Notes: generated from the letters alone by a model not told the origin. Counted from the stretch's first letter, positions 26,035 through 35,661 are shown. The stretch is DNA of 53,039 bases from an uncultured Clostridia bacterium (GCA_944376655.1 CALWDJ010000015.1:1-53039); one strand, 5' to 3'. Program-made: numbers and translations.

Positions 26035-26072
26035 TTTTCTCAAATCAAAGATATTTCTTTGATTTGAGAAAA
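26035..26072. repeat. Perfect 16-bp inverted repeat across the SGNH hydrolase stop codon
   Basis: TTTTCTCAAATCAAAG (26035-26050) and CTTTGATTTGAGAAAA (26057-26072) are exact reverse complements around a six-base loop. The right arm encodes the end of the SGNH hydrolase, and its stop codon sits at the inner edge of the stem. No T run follows on either strand, so it is not a standard terminator; it may be an mRNA 3'-end stabiliser. Confidence 0.7.
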
Positions 26073-26644
26073 TTATAAATGTACCCGGCCATTGTCCTGT
26101 ATCCTGCGGCGCTGAAGTGCAGGCCGTCGTTAGGCTGCATTACCGATTCGTTTTCCGCGGTAAAAAGTCCGCTTTCTGCTAAATCGATAATGTCAACTCC
26201 TAAATCCGCAGCCGTTTTTCTTACAAAGGACGCGGCTTTTTTTACCCTTTCGGCGTATCCGTAATTTGACATACGCGGATTTTCGGTTGCGTGAGGCGGC
26301 GTGCAAAGCATAACCCGCGCTCCCGGCGCATCATTTATACAGCGTTTTACAAGCTCGGTATAATCACGGTTCCCCTTCGTGTCGCAGTCAGGCTCCATTA
26401 CTCCGTTTGTTCCAAGCATTATAATTATAATACCGGCTTCTGTGACATTAACCGCTCCCGAATTATAATAATCAAGGTATGCAGACGCGTCAAAACCGCA
26501 CTTTCCGTAGTTTCTCACTTCCGCTCCGCTCAAAAGCGATAGGAAATGGGGATAGTTTTCGCTTTTTACATTCGCAATACAGCGTTTACCGTATATTCCG
26601 TAATCGCCTTCTGTAAGACTGTCGCCCAAACAGCAAATAACCAT
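26045..26644 (-). CDS. SGNH/GDSL-family hydrolase
   Basis: A 199-residue cytoplasmic esterase/lipase-type hydrolase. Block I is GDSLTEG with catalytic S9, the second oxyanion-hole Gly is in NYGKCGFDAS, block III Asn is in MLGTNG, and block V is DGLHF with D173 and H176 completing the triad. No signal peptide. Substrates of such small enzymes include acyl esters and acetylated sugars and cannot be inferred here. It follows mscS by 29 bp and appears to be the last gene of the long translation operon. AGAGGA before the ATG supports the start. Confidence 0.88.
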   Translation of the reverse strand: MVICCLGDSLTEGDYGIYGKRCIANVKSENYPHFLSLLSGAEVRNYGKCGFDASAYLDYYNSGAVNVTEAGIIIIMLGTNGVMEPDCDTKGNRDYTELVKRCINDAPGARVMLCTPPHATENPRMSNYGYAERVKKAASFVRKTAADLGVDIIDLAESGLFTAENESVMQPNDGLHFSAAGYRTMAGYIYNFLKSKKYL

Positions 26645-26673
26645 AACATTGTCCTCTGTTTTTTCTTCAGCAA

Positions 26674-27486
26674 TCAGTTGCTTGAAACATGAACGTCAAG
26701 CTGATTGTACGGAATGGAAATCCCGTTTTCGTCAAACGCCTTCTTTATCTGCTCAAGAAGGTCAAATTTAAGCTGCCAGTAATTCGCGGTCTCGCACCAT
26801 ACCCTTAATGTTATATCGACCGAGCTTGCCGCGTATTCGGTTACTCTCGCAAACGGGGCGTCCGGCTCGCTGAGCGCCATTGGGTGCGCCTTGACGGTTT
26901 CAAGAATAAGCTCCTTTGCCTTTTCGGCGTCGTCGCCGTAGCCTATCTGGAAAACAATATCAAGTCGGCGTTCCTTTTCACGTGAGTAATCAACTATACG
27001 GCTGTTTACCGCCGTGCCGTTCGGAATAACAACATGCCTGTTATCGGCGGTTTTAAGGGTTGTATGCATAAGGTCAACCTGCACAACGGTGCCGCTCTCG
27101 CCGTCCATTTCAATAAAATCTCCGGTTTCAAAGCGGTGGGTGAGCAGAATGATTATTCCTCCCGCGACGCTTCCGAGAGAATCCTTGAGCGCCAGCGCTA
27201 TCGCCACGACAGCGCCCGAAAGCGCCGCAAGAAGTCCGGTAGTCGAAATACCGAGCGCATTGAGCGCCGAAAGGATAACAATTATATGCAGTCCTATATT
27301 TACCGCTTTGATAAAAAACTTCTCGAGTGAAAGGTCGATTTTTACCTTTTTAAAGGATTTTGTCATTATCTTAAGAATAAAGACAATTATATAATGACCT
27401 ATCAGAAGTATAAGTCCCGCCTTAATAATGGTAAGCAGGACGCCGATTACCGTACTCCATTTCAACGAATCAAAAAAGCTCTGCAT
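26674..27486 (-). CDS. mscS: MscS-family small-conductance mechanosensitive channel
   Basis: A 270-residue channel that releases solutes on hypo-osmotic shock. Three membrane segments occupy about 1-110. The pore-lining TM3 is the Ala/Gly-rich GAVVAIALALKDSLGSVAGG. The beta domain (TGDFIEMDGESGTV, then VVIPNG) and the alpha/beta C-terminal domain follow, as in E. coli MscS. It lies 12 bp after ribF with AAAGGAG before the ATG, so it is probably co-transcribed with the truB-ribF end of the operon, an association without an obvious functional reason. Confidence 0.93.
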   Translation of the reverse strand: MQSFFDSLKWSTVIGVLLTIIKAGLILLIGHYIIVFILKIMTKSFKKVKIDLSLEKFFIKAVNIGLHIIVILSALNALGISTTGLLAALSGAVVAIALALKDSLGSVAGGIIILLTHRFETGDFIEMDGESGTVVQVDLMHTTLKTADNRHVVIPNGTAVNSRIVDYSREKERRLDIVFQIGYGDDAEKAKELILETVKAHPMALSEPDAPFARVTEYAASSVDITLRVWCETANYWQLKFDLLEQIKKAFDENGISIPYNQLDVHVSSN

Positions 27487-27498
27487 AAAAATTCTCCT

Positions 27499-28332
27499 TT
27501 ACGCTTCCATATCTGACTGTATCTGTTTTTTAAGTTCCTCCGCCGAGGAAAACACAACCTCTCCCCTGACGAACTTAAGCGGCATCACCGTAACCGTTTT
27601 TCCGTAAACATCAGACGAAAAGTCCTTTATGAATGTTTCGCTTATAATATAATCGGTCTGCCAGGTAGGACGTATGCCTATATTTGTAATGCCGTCGTAC
27701 ATATCTCCGCCTAAAATCACTTTTGATTTGTATACCCCGAACCTTACCGGCAGGAGCTCATCAGGGTATTTCTGGTTTATGGTCGGAAAACCTATAGTTC
27801 TGCCCCGCCTGTCTCCGGTTATTACTTCCGCAGTATAAGAAAACGGCACGGCCGTAAGTCTGTTTGCTCCGGCTATATCGCCTTTTTCGAGCAAACCGCG
27901 TATGCGGGTAGAAGAAACAGGCTCTCCGTCCGCGCAGACAGGCTCACAGCAATTCAGAAATATTCCGTTTTCATCGCAGAATTTCCGGAGCAAAGCAGTG
28001 TCTCCGGCGGCGTCCCTGCCGAAACGGTAGTTGAAACCGCAGGATATATATTCGGGCGAGAATTTTTCTTTAAGAAACGAAAGAAAATCTTCCGCCGGCA
28101 TATCCTTTATTTCGGCGAAATTAAGCGGAAAAATCTCATCTATGCCTAAAGATTTTATGACCCTGAATTTATCCTCAGCAGTCATTATCGACTGCGGTTT
28201 TCCGCTTAAAACCGATTTAGGCGGAAGTATAAACACTACCGCCGTCTTTTTATAACCGGACGGCAGTGAAAGCACCGCCCTGTGCCCCTTATGCACCCCG
28301 TCAAAGGTGCCGAGAGCCAATGCAGTTTTCAT
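27499..28332 (-). CDS. ribF: Bifunctional riboflavin kinase/FAD synthetase
   Basis: A 277-residue enzyme that phosphorylates riboflavin to FMN and adenylylates it to FAD. The N-terminal nucleotidyltransferase domain has GTFDGVHKGH (about 8-17) and a later SSTRIRGLLEKGD block. The C-terminal kinase domain carries GDRRGRTIGFPT and a GITNIGIRPT segment. It is slightly shorter than typical RibF (about 305-315). The frame opens to 28365, but GGAGGG before the ATG at 28332 and the four-base ATGA overlap with the truB stop indicate coupled translation from 28332. Confidence 0.94.
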   Translation of the reverse strand: MKTALALGTFDGVHKGHRAVLSLPSGYKKTAVVFILPPKSVLSGKPQSIMTAEDKFRVIKSLGIDEIFPLNFAEIKDMPAEDFLSFLKEKFSPEYISCGFNYRFGRDAAGDTALLRKFCDENGIFLNCCEPVCADGEPVSSTRIRGLLEKGDIAGANRLTAVPFSYTAEVITGDRRGRTIGFPTINQKYPDELLPVRFGVYKSKVILGGDMYDGITNIGIRPTWQTDYIISETFIKDFSSDVYGKTVTVMPLKFVRGEVVFSSAEELKKQIQSDMEA

Positions 28333-29231
28333 TTTTCTGTACCCTCCGGATAGTTTATAACACATTTTACCGCGAGCTGGGACCTTTCAGAATCCGCCCG
28401 TCCTATTCCCAGAAATACACCGCCGCATTTTACTCTGAACAGCTCGCCGTCAGTAATTTTCTCAATCTTCAGCCTTTCAAAATCAAGCTGTCCCCCGTTG
28501 CAGAAACGCGCCGCCTGCTTTGGCGTCACCGTCACCCCGCGAAGATGTCTGACAGCCTCTTCCTCGCTTTTTATAAACATACCGACATTATCCGTATTGA
28601 GTTCATCGGGATTTACGCAGTCCTCAAGCGAAAAGCCTCCCGCATATGTCCTCGCAAGAGAATAAAGGCAGGCTCCGCAGCCGAGATATTCGCCTATATC
28701 GCGGGCAAGCGAGCGTATATACGTTCCCTTTGAAACATGCGCGTCAACCGTAAACACATTGTCCCTGTCAGGCGCTGAAACAAGTGAAAGCGAAAAAATC
28801 TCCACCTCCCTGCACCTGAGTTCCGGAGCCTCGCCGCGTCTCGCAAGCTCGTAAAGCCTTACTCCGTCCTTTTTCAGAGCACTGTACACCGGCGGACGCT
28901 GCGATATTTTTCCTGTAAATGCTTTAAGTGCGGCTTCAGTTTCCTCATCGGTTACCGTAACGGGCTTTTCGGAAACAATACTGCCGGTTATGTCTTCGGT
29001 ATCGGTCGCAACGCCGAGCTTTATTCCGGCGGTATAACGCTTATCCGCGTCAAGCATAAGCCCCGACAGCGCCGTTGCCCTGCCTAAAAGCACCGGCAGC
29101 ACTCCTGTCGCCATCGGGTCAAGCGTTCCGGTATGCCCGACACGCTTTTCCCCGGTAATTCGCCTGATACGCGCAACTGCTCCCGCGGAAGTGATACCTG
29201 CCGGCTTATTCAGCAGTATCAGACCCTGCAT
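28329..29231 (-). CDS. truB: tRNA pseudouridine(55) synthase TruB
   Basis: A 300-residue enzyme that makes pseudouridine at position 55 in the T loop of tRNAs. Motif II GHTGTLDPMATG contains catalytic D38. The N-terminal LLNKPAGITS and the KGTYIRSLARDIG block are diagnostic, and a PUA-like RNA-binding domain ends the protein. The start overlaps the end of nrnA by 26 bases with GGAGG before the ATG, and the stop overlaps ribF. This position in the nusA-infB operon is standard in Bacillota. Confidence 0.96.
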   Translation of the reverse strand: MQGLILLNKPAGITSAGAVARIRRITGEKRVGHTGTLDPMATGVLPVLLGRATALSGLMLDADKRYTAGIKLGVATDTEDITGSIVSEKPVTVTDEETEAALKAFTGKISQRPPVYSALKKDGVRLYELARRGEAPELRCREVEIFSLSLVSAPDRDNVFTVDAHVSKGTYIRSLARDIGEYLGCGACLYSLARTYAGGFSLEDCVNPDELNTDNVGMFIKSEEEAVRHLRGVTVTPKQAARFCNGGQLDFERLKIEKITDGELFRVKCGGVFLGIGRADSERSQLAVKCVINYPEGTEK

Positions 29232-30210
29232 ACACTTCCTCCATAACGGTTTTTACGGCATCAAGCACTGTTTTCTTTACTTCTTCAAGCGTTCCTTTAA
29301 CTGTGGCTCCCGCTGCTCCCCTGTGGCCGCCGCCGCCTATCAGTTTGCATATTTTTGAAGCGTCAAGCGGCTCATATGTGCGTAAAGAGACCTTGAATTC
29401 ATTGTCATCAGTCTGCTTGAGCGTAACGCCGGCTACCACTCCCTCAACGCTTCTTGATATTACCGCAATGCCCTCAAGCTCGGTTCCGCTGCAGCCGGTT
29501 TCGCGCTGCATCTGCGCGGTAACCGGAAGAATAATGCATTTTCCGCCGAAATGAAATTCTGACGCGTCAAGCACCATTCTCTCAAGCTCCAGCAGCTTTC
29601 TTGACTTCGTGTCGAACATTATACGGTTTATTTCGGGCGCGTCTATATTGAAATCGTAAAGCTGCGCCGTTATCATATGAGTTTTCGCGGTCACGTTTGA
29701 ATACTTGAAGCAGCCTGTATCGGTAACTATGCCGGTATAAAGCGCCTTGGCGGTTATATCGTTCATATTGACCTTCATAATCGTAAGCAGCTCGTAAATA
29801 CATTGTGCAGTAGCCGCCGCGTCAGAGTCAAGATAAAGATTCCTCGCAAATTTCATATTTGAAACATGATGGTCGATGTTAAGATCAACAATATCCCCGA
29901 ACTCCTCCGCAAGGCTTCCGAGCAGACACTTATCCGCCACGTCCACCGCTACGACGGTAGCTCCCTCGCGCGGTACGTGGTCGGTCTTTCTCGCAAAATA
30001 GCCGTACTTTTCGGGTATTACGTCCGGACAAATCACACACGCCGCCTTGCCTATTTCATTCAGACCGTAATAAAGAGCGTAAGCGGAACCGAGAGTATCC
30101 CCGTCCGGTGACGAATGAGTCAGAATGATATAGTTATCGTGCTGCTTTAAAAATCTCGCCGTCTGGCGCAGGGTGATTTCCCTGCAGCCGTCATTTCTTT
30201 TCCTGCTCAT
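29206..30210 (-). CDS. nrnA: DHH/DHHA1 phosphoesterase, NrnA-like oligoribonuclease/pAp phosphatase
   Basis: A 334-residue phosphoesterase that should degrade nanoRNAs and dephosphorylate pAp. Manganese-binding motifs are visible: THSSPDGDTLGSA (about 37-49), VAVDVAD, and the DHH motif NIDHHVSN. The C-terminal DHHA1 domain has GGGGHRGAAGATVKG. It takes over oligoribonuclease function in organisms without Orn. The start at 30210 has GAGGG before it and overlaps the 3' end of rbfA by 20 bases. rbfA-nrnA-truB is the usual clostridial order. Confidence 0.94.
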   Translation of the reverse strand: MSRKRNDGCREITLRQTARFLKQHDNYIILTHSSPDGDTLGSAYALYYGLNEIGKAACVICPDVIPEKYGYFARKTDHVPREGATVVAVDVADKCLLGSLAEEFGDIVDLNIDHHVSNMKFARNLYLDSDAAATAQCIYELLTIMKVNMNDITAKALYTGIVTDTGCFKYSNVTAKTHMITAQLYDFNIDAPEINRIMFDTKSRKLLELERMVLDASEFHFGGKCIILPVTAQMQRETGCSGTELEGIAVISRSVEGVVAGVTLKQTDDNEFKVSLRTYEPLDASKICKLIGGGGHRGAAGATVKGTLEEVKKTVLDAVKTVMEEVYAGSDTAE

Positions 30211-30559
30211 TTTCTTTTCCCTCGTTCAAGGATTGTATAATCCGAGAAATATTAGCGCTCTGCCCGATTGAATCGTCGGCGATAAAGCGCAGCTCCGGCA
30301 CCTTGCGAAGCGACATTCTGGCGCCCAGCTCGCGGCGGATAAATCCCGCCGCGCCCTTAAGCGCCTTTACCGAGCTCACGGTTTCTGCATATCCCTCAAT
30401 GGCGCTGACATAAACCGCGGCATAGGAAAGGTCGTTTGAAACATCGACCTTTACTATGCTCAGCATTTTGCTGACCCTCGGGTCCTTTACGTCCTTGAGA
30501 ATTTCCGAAAGGCACAGTTTGATATCAGATGTTATTCTGTTTATTTTATAACCTGCCAT
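30191..30559 (-). CDS. rbfA: 30S ribosome-binding factor RbfA
   Basis: A 122-residue KH-like protein needed for late 30S subunit maturation and 16S rRNA 5'-end processing. The MAGYKINRI start, DPRVSKMLSIVKVDVSNDL and LRKVPELRFIADDSI are typical. The start overlaps the infB stop by one base (TGATG), so translation is coupled to IF-2. Confidence 0.96.
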   Translation of the reverse strand: MAGYKINRITSDIKLCLSEILKDVKDPRVSKMLSIVKVDVSNDLSYAAVYVSAIEGYAETVSSVKALKGAAGFIRRELGARMSLRKVPELRFIADDSIGQSANISRIIQSLNEGKENEQEKK

Positions 30560-33207
30560 CAGTCTCTGTACTCCTCCATAACAAAGGCTTCAAATATGTC
30601 GCCTTCCTTGATATCGGAAAATTTTTCAAGTCCGATACCGCACTCATAGCCCTGCGCTACTTCCTTGACATCGTCCTTGAAACGGCGCAGAGAATCGATT
30701 TTATCTTCGGATATTACTATACCGTCACGCACAACCCTTATTTGGCAGGAGCGTGAAACCTTTCCGTTTGTTATATAGCAGCCGGCAATAGTTCCGACTC
30801 CCGAAATCTTGTAGACATTGCGGACTTCTGCGGTTCCAAGCTGATTTTCACGGAATTTCGGAGCAAGCATACCCTTCATAGCGGATTTGATTTCCTCTAT
30901 GCAGTCGTATATTACGCGGTACATACGCATATCAACGCCGTCACGCTCAGCAGCCGCCTTAGCCACACCGTCAGGACGTACATTGAAGCCTACAATTATA
31001 GCTCCCGATGTCTGTGCGAGCATAACGTCTGACTCGTTGATAGCACCAACGCCGCCGTGGATAACATTTACCCTTACCTCATCGTTGGAGAGCTTAACAA
31101 GGCTGTCCCGAACCGCCTCAACGCTGCCCTGAACATCTGCTTTCACAATTATATTAAGCTCCTTAAGGTCTCCCTCGCTTAACTGGTCAAACAGATTGTC
31201 AAGAGTCACCTTCTGCTTGGCGTTGAAAAGTTCTTCTTTGGCTTTTTGTTTTCTCTGCTCAACAAGCTCACGTGCGAGACGCTCGTCTGAAACAGCGTCG
31301 AACACGTCTCCGGCGTTCGGAGTCTCCGCGAGTCCGGTTATCTCAACCGGTACCGACGGGCCTGCAGCCTTAAGCTCCTTACCGTTTTCATTTGTCATCA
31401 CGCGGACACGGCCTACCGCTGTACCGGCGACTATTATATCGCCTGTCCTGAGCGTACCGTTCTGAACAAGGAGCGAAGCCACCGGGCCTCTGCCCTTATC
31501 AAGGCGTGCCTCTATTACTATACCCTTGGCGCGTCTGTCCGGATTTGCCTTAAGCTCCATCATTTCGGCGACAAGCAGTATGCTTTCGAGCAGGTTGTCA
31601 ATACCCTCGTGGGTTTTCGCGGAAACCGGAACGCATATTACGTCGCCGCCCCATTTTTCAGGCACGAGCTCATGCTCCGTGAGCTGCTGGAGCACCCTGT
31701 CAGGATTGGCTTCCGGCTTATCCATCTTGTTTATGGCTACTATTATCTGAACATTCGCTGCTTTCGCGTGGCTTATAGCCTCGATTGTCTGCGGCATAAT
31801 ACCGTCGTCCGCCGCAACAACAAGGACGGCAATATCAGTTGCCATAGCGCCGCGCTTGCGCATTGAGGTGAACGCCGCGTGTCCCGGAGTGTCAAGGAAG
31901 GTTATATCCTGTCCCTTGCAGTTTACTCTGTAAGCGCCTATATGCTGGGTTATTCCGCCCGCCTCGGTATCGGTAACGGCAGTATGCCTTATAGCGTCAA
32001 GCAGTGAGGTCTTTCCGTGGTCAACGTGACCCATTACAACAACGACAGGGCTTCTCGGCTTCAGGTTCTCGGCGTTGTCCTCAGTGTCGTCCATAATCTG
32101 CTCCTCTATGGTGACAACTACCTGCTTCTCGATTTTCGCGCCCATTTCGCTTACCACTATCTCGGCGGTATCATAATCGATAACCTGATTAACAGTCGCC
32201 ATCATTCCAAGCTTCATGAGCACCTTTATAACCTCCGCCGCGGTCTTTTTAAGTCCTGCGGCAAGCTCGCCTACGGTAATCTCGTCACCCACGGTTACGG
32301 TTACCGGCGTCTTCTTTATGCGCTCAAGCTGCATACGCCTGATCTTATCCGCCTCGGTCTCACGCTTCGCTCCCTGCGGGCGGCGGTAATCCTGCGATTT
32401 CTGCTTGATTTTCTGCTTTCTCGAATAATTGTCCTTCATTGTGTTGGCGGGGGCAATTATTTCGTATTTTTCGTTATATTTATCTATATTGACATTCGAT
32501 GTCCTTGTATCGACCCTGCGTATTTCGGCTGGTCCGCGTTTCGGCGCCTCGCCCGGCTTTTTATCCGCCTTTCTTGAAACAAACGGCTGAGGATCGGAAA
32601 TCCCGTGCTTCTTTTCGGGCTTTTCCTCTTTTTCAGGCTGCTTTTCGTGCTTCTTTTCAGGCTTCTGCGCCGCGGATTCCTGCGGCTTATTCTCTTTTTT
32701 AGCGTCGGTATTTACCTCCGGCTTTGATTCCGGTTTTGCTTTCTTCTCAGGCTGCTTTTCCTTTACCGCTTCTTTTACCGCGGGCTTTTCGGCGGCCTCT
32801 GTCTTTTCCGGCTCAGGTTTCTTCTTTACCTCTGTCTTGGGCTTTTCCTTCTTTTCAGCCGGCTCTTCTTTTTTCACCTGAGGCTTATTTTCACCGGCCG
32901 CTCCCGCCGCGGCTGCTTTAAGCTGCTCAAGTATTGCCATCTGCTCGGCGAGCTTTTTATTCTTTTCCGCCTCTCTCGCCTTTTTCGCCGCCTCGCGCGA
33001 TTCGGCTCCTGTCGCGAAATACTCATCAAAGCTCTTTACCTCGTTATCGTTAATGAGCGTGCTGAAAACCACTGAAATTTCAGCCTCGTTGAGAACCGCT
33101 CCGCTTTTTTTGGCAGCTCCGGTTTTTTCGGTCACAATATCTATTATATCCTTTGAGCTGACGCCAAAGTCTTTAGCGAGCTCGCTTATTTTATATTTAT
33201 TCGTCAT
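30559..33207 (-). CDS. infB: Translation initiation factor IF-2
   Basis: An 882-residue GTPase that places initiator tRNA in the ribosomal P site. After a small N-terminal IF2-N domain ([13 protein letters not shown]) comes a long low-complexity linker rich in Lys, Glu, Pro and Ala (about 75-260), then a second IF2-N domain, the G domain with GHVDHGKT at about 392-399, DTPGHAAF and NKMDKP, and the C-terminal barrels. A TTG extension to 33225 is unlikely, because AAGGAGG lies eight bases before the ATG at 33207. The start overlaps ylxQ by 11 bases. Confidence 0.97.
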   Translation of the reverse strand: MTNKYKISELAKDFGVSSKDIIDIVTEKTGAAKKSGAVLNEAEISVVFSTLINDNEVKSFDEYFATGAESREAAKKAREAEKNKKLAEQMAILEQLKAAAAGAAGENKPQVKKEEPAEKKEKPKTEVKKKPEPEKTEAAEKPAVKEAVKEKQPEKKAKPESKPEVNTDAKKENKPQESAAQKPEKKHEKQPEKEEKPEKKHGISDPQPFVSRKADKKPGEAPKRGPAEIRRVDTRTSNVNIDKYNEKYEIIAPANTMKDNYSRKQKIKQKSQDYRRPQGAKRETEADKIRRMQLERIKKTPVTVTVGDEITVGELAAGLKKTAAEVIKVLMKLGMMATVNQVIDYDTAEIVVSEMGAKIEKQVVVTIEEQIMDDTEDNAENLKPRSPVVVVMGHVDHGKTSLLDAIRHTAVTDTEAGGITQHIGAYRVNCKGQDITFLDTPGHAAFTSMRKRGAMATDIAVLVVAADDGIMPQTIEAISHAKAANVQIIVAINKMDKPEANPDRVLQQLTEHELVPEKWGGDVICVPVSAKTHEGIDNLLESILLVAEMMELKANPDRRAKGIVIEARLDKGRGPVASLLVQNGTLRTGDIIVAGTAVGRVRVMTNENGKELKAAGPSVPVEITGLAETPNAGDVFDAVSDERLARELVEQRKQKAKEELFNAKQKVTLDNLFDQLSEGDLKELNIIVKADVQGSVEAVRDSLVKLSNDEVRVNVIHGGVGAINESDVMLAQTSGAIIVGFNVRPDGVAKAAAERDGVDMRMYRVIYDCIEEIKSAMKGMLAPKFRENQLGTAEVRNVYKISGVGTIAGCYITNGKVSRSCQIRVVRDGIVISEDKIDSLRRFKDDVKEVAQGYECGIGLEKFSDIKEGDIFEAFVMEEYRD

Positions 33208-33526
33208 TAGCATTTCCTCCTTCAATATACGCCTTTAAAAAAGCGCCGGCAAATCCGCTGTCATTGACAGACATTATACCGCACCTGCGACCGACAGCGT
33301 CCGACACGGTCTTTATATCAAGCCTTTCAAGCACGAGAAATTTTACCGAATATTTCTGCGCGAAAAAGGCGATTTCCTTCCGACTTTTATCAGATACATC
33401 ATATGCTGCAACGGTGAGAAAGGCTTTCCCGCTTTTTAAAGTTTTGACCGCCGCGTCCATTCCGAAGCTCAGCTTTCCCGCTTTTGCCGCAAAGCCCAAA
33501 AGCGTGAGCGCCTTACAGTCAGGCAT
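33197..33526 (-). CDS. ylxQ: L7Ae-family ribosomal protein YlxQ
   Basis: A 109-residue L7Ae/L30e-type RNA-binding protein ([18 protein letters not shown] start; [15 protein letters not shown]). YlxQ proteins bind K-turn RNA. The open frame extends far upstream to 33709, but that part overlaps ylxR and is only a shadow. The ATG at 33526 lies inside the last codons of ylxR (8-base overlap), and the sequence from there matches the family start. Always found between ylxR and infB in this operon type. Confidence 0.9.
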   Translation of the reverse strand: MPDCKALTLLGFAAKAGKLSFGMDAAVKTLKSGKAFLTVAAYDVSDKSRKEIAFFAQKYSVKFLVLERLDIKTVSDAVGRRCGIMSVNDSGFAGAFLKAYIEGGNANDE

Positions 33527-33785
33527 CTCCGAGCTCCTTTTCAAGCTGCACGAACACCTCGTCCGGCACCTGCGTCTCAAACGCCCTTGAAAGAGCGCCG
33601 GATTTCTGCACCTTTTTAAGGCATTCCGCAGATTTGCACACATACGCTCCCCTGCCGTTGAGCTTTCCCGTTCTGTCAAGCCTGATTTCACCCTCCGGAG
33701 TCTTAACAATCCGGATAAGCGCGCCTTTAGGCTTCATCTCACGGCAGCCTGTACACATACGCATCGGTATTTTTTTTGTACCCAT
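33519..33785 (-). CDS. ylxR: YlxR family RNA-binding protein (DUF448)
   Basis: An 88-residue DUF448 protein with the signature RMCTGCREMKPKGALIRIV and GRGAYVCKSAECL. YlxR proteins are nucleic-acid-binding; regulatory roles, including RNase P interaction, have been proposed in Bacillota. It lies 40 bp after nusA and overlaps ylxQ. Confidence 0.94.
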   Translation of the reverse strand: MGTKKIPMRMCTGCREMKPKGALIRIVKTPEGEIRLDRTGKLNGRGAYVCKSAECLKKVQKSGALSRAFETQVPDEVFVQLEKELGDA

Positions 33786-33825
33786 AGTCAGAAGTTCCTT
33801 TCGTTTATCGGCCTATATTTAAAGG

Positions 33826-34911
33826 TTATTCACCGAAAAATCCGCTTTCGGGATGTATATCTATCTTCCAGCCCGTAAGCTTAGCGGCAAGTCTTACATT
33901 CTGTCCCTTATTTCCTATCGCGAGAGAAAGCTGCGCCTCCGGCACGCTCGCCTTGCAGACCTTCGGGTCCTCGCTCTCGATTTCAACCGATGTAACCTTC
34001 GCCGGAGAAAGCGCCTCGGCAACAAATATCTTCGGGTCCTCGCTGTATTTTACAATATCTATCTTCTCACCGGCAAGCTCCTCAACTATTTTGTTGACTC
34101 TGGCGCCCTTAGGACCTATGCAGGCTCCGACCGGATCAATCTCGCTGTTGGCTGACCACACCGCGATTTTTGTACGCGAGCCCGCCTGGCGCGATACTGA
34201 TTTTATTTCTATCGTTCCGTCAAATATTTCCGGCACCTCGGTTTCAAAAAGCCTTTTAACAAGACCCGGATGAGTGCGCGAAAGCATTATTTTCGCGCCC
34301 TTTTCGGTCTCTTTCACATCAACAACATATACCTTGATATGGTCGCCCTCGTGCAGCTCCTCGTCCGGCACCTGCTCGAGCTTCGGAAGGGTAGCCTCGC
34401 TGTGGCCGATAGTGAGTATCGCGTTTCCGGTTTTTGGGTCGATTCGCTGAACCACCGCGGTAACAAGCTCACGGTTGCGGCTCTGGAACTCTGCGAGCAC
34501 CTGTCCCCTCTCGGCTTCCCTTACGCCCTGACGGAAATTGTTCTTTGAATTCTGGGCGACAACGCGGCCGAATTTCTTGGGGTCAAGCTTTATATCAACA
34601 AAGCCGTTCTCAACCGACTTCGGGTCAACCGCCGCAGCGTCTTCCTTTGAAATCTCAGTATACGGGTCGGTCACCTCGTCCACAATGGTCTTGCGCGCAG
34701 TTATGCTGAAAACCTCGTTTTCGGTATCGATTACACATGAAACTATATCGTTTCCGCCGTAATCCTTTCTCGCCGCAACAACAATAGCATCGGCTATTTT
34801 TTCGGCTATAAACTCCTTCGGTATTCCTCTTTCCTCTTCCATAAGCCTCAGGGCCTCAAAAAACTCCTTACTGTCATTCTTAGCCTTTGAGGCTTTTTTT
34901 GCACTTGCCAT
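33826..34911 (-). CDS. nusA: Transcription termination/antitermination factor NusA
   Basis: A 361-residue RNA polymerase-associated factor controlling pausing, termination and antitermination. The order is the N-terminal polymerase-binding domain, S1 domain, then KH1 and KH2 (DPVGACIGPKGARVNKIVEEL; LSLAIGNKGQNVRLAAKLTGW). It lacks the C-terminal acidic repeats of E. coli NusA, as is normal in Bacillota. A TTG at 34929 would read through the GGAGG site, so the ATG at 34911 is the start. It lies 30 bp after rimP. Confidence 0.97.
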   Translation of the reverse strand: MASAKKASKAKNDSKEFFEALRLMEEERGIPKEFIAEKIADAIVVAARKDYGGNDIVSCVIDTENEVFSITARKTIVDEVTDPYTEISKEDAAAVDPKSVENGFVDIKLDPKKFGRVVAQNSKNNFRQGVREAERGQVLAEFQSRNRELVTAVVQRIDPKTGNAILTIGHSEATLPKLEQVPDEELHEGDHIKVYVVDVKETEKGAKIMLSRTHPGLVKRLFETEVPEIFDGTIEIKSVSRQAGSRTKIAVWSANSEIDPVGACIGPKGARVNKIVEELAGEKIDIVKYSEDPKIFVAEALSPAKVTSVEIESEDPKVCKASVPEAQLSLAIGNKGQNVRLAAKLTGWKIDIHPESGFFGE

Positions 34912-34941
34912 TTTTCTCAATTCCTCCAAACAAAGGTTTAT

Positions 34942-35394
34942 TTATTCAAAATCACACAGATTGGCTTTTGATATATCCTTGAAATCAAACTCATATATCT
35001 TTCCGCCGCTCTCAATTACTGCTTTTCCGTCCGCCGGCTGAAGCACTCCGGTAAATTCCCTTATCCCGTCCACCGGTCGGTAAAGCTTTATTTTTACCTT
35101 TTCGCCCTCACAAGCCGTGTAATGCTGCGGTCTTGTAAGCTCCCTTTCTACTCCGGGAGAACATACCTCAAGATAATAAGACATATCAATCGGGTCAGCC
35201 TCATCAATTATAGGCTCAACCGCGTGGGAAACATTGGTGCAGTCGTCAATGCTTATACCCTCCGGCTTGTCTATAAATATTCTCAGATACCATGAGGCGC
35301 CCTCCTTTACAAGCCTGACGTCCCAGAGATTTACTCCCTGCGCCTCGACCGCATCGCCTATAAGTCTGAAAACCTTTTCGGCCGCATTCGCCAT
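34942..35394 (-). CDS. rimP: Ribosome maturation factor RimP
   Basis: A 150-residue protein for 30S subunit assembly. Conserved blocks are WYLRIFIDKPEGISIDDC and DMSYYLEVCSPGVERELTRPQHY. The frame opens to 35445, but GGAGG before the ATG at 35394 and the leader hairpin at 35428-35449 rule out the longer form. First gene of the nusA-infB operon. Confidence 0.95.
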   Translation of the reverse strand: MANAAEKVFRLIGDAVEAQGVNLWDVRLVKEGASWYLRIFIDKPEGISIDDCTNVSHAVEPIIDEADPIDMSYYLEVCSPGVERELTRPQHYTACEGEKVKIKLYRPVDGIREFTGVLQPADGKAVIESGGKIYEFDFKDISKANLCDFE

Positions 35395-35427
35395 AAAACT
35401 TACCTCCGTGTACAGCGCATAATAAAA

Positions 35428-35449
35428 GTGAGCGGGTTGCCCCACTCAC
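35428..35449 (-). terminator. Leader hairpin with T run upstream of rimP (possible NusA-responsive attenuator)
   Basis: On the minus strand GTGAGTGGGGCAACCCGCTCAC forms a stem followed by TTTTATT. It lies between the rimP promoter (35472-35500) and the rimP start. Bacillus subtilis autoregulates nusA through a NusA-dependent terminator before ylxS/rimP, and this hairpin is in the equivalent place. The regulatory role here is inference. Confidence 0.6.
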
Positions 35450-35471
35450 CTTTCCGTCACATGATAAAAAT

Positions 35472-35500
35472 ATATTACCACACCGTATTAAAAAAATCAA
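35472..35500 (-). promoter_or_regulatory. Sigma-A promoter of the rimP-nusA-infB operon
   Basis: Minus strand: TTGATT (35500-35495), 17-bp spacer, TAATAT (35477-35472), giving a leader of about 70 nt. Confidence 0.68.
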
Positions 35501-35558
35501 GTATTATTTTATATAAAATAAAGAAGTTTCCTGGTTGTCTTTTTTTTAACATAAACTA

Positions 35559-35587
35559 TTGTCTTTTCGGCAAGGCTTTGTTATAAT
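35559..35587 (+). promoter_or_regulatory. Sigma-A promoter of the scaffold/GGGtGRT unit
   Basis: TTGTCT (35559-35564), 17-bp spacer, perfect TATAAT (35582-35587), about 70 bases before the first start codon at 35662. Confidence 0.72.
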
Positions 35588-35661
35588 ATATGTGTATGGT
35601 CGAATTTTGTAAATGCGACTAAACCGGCGCGGTTTTCCGTGCCACCGAAAGGAGTACATAT

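Noticed and set aside
28333-28400. FMN riboswitch upstream of ribF
   Set aside because: ribF overlaps truB by four bases, leaving no room for a leader.
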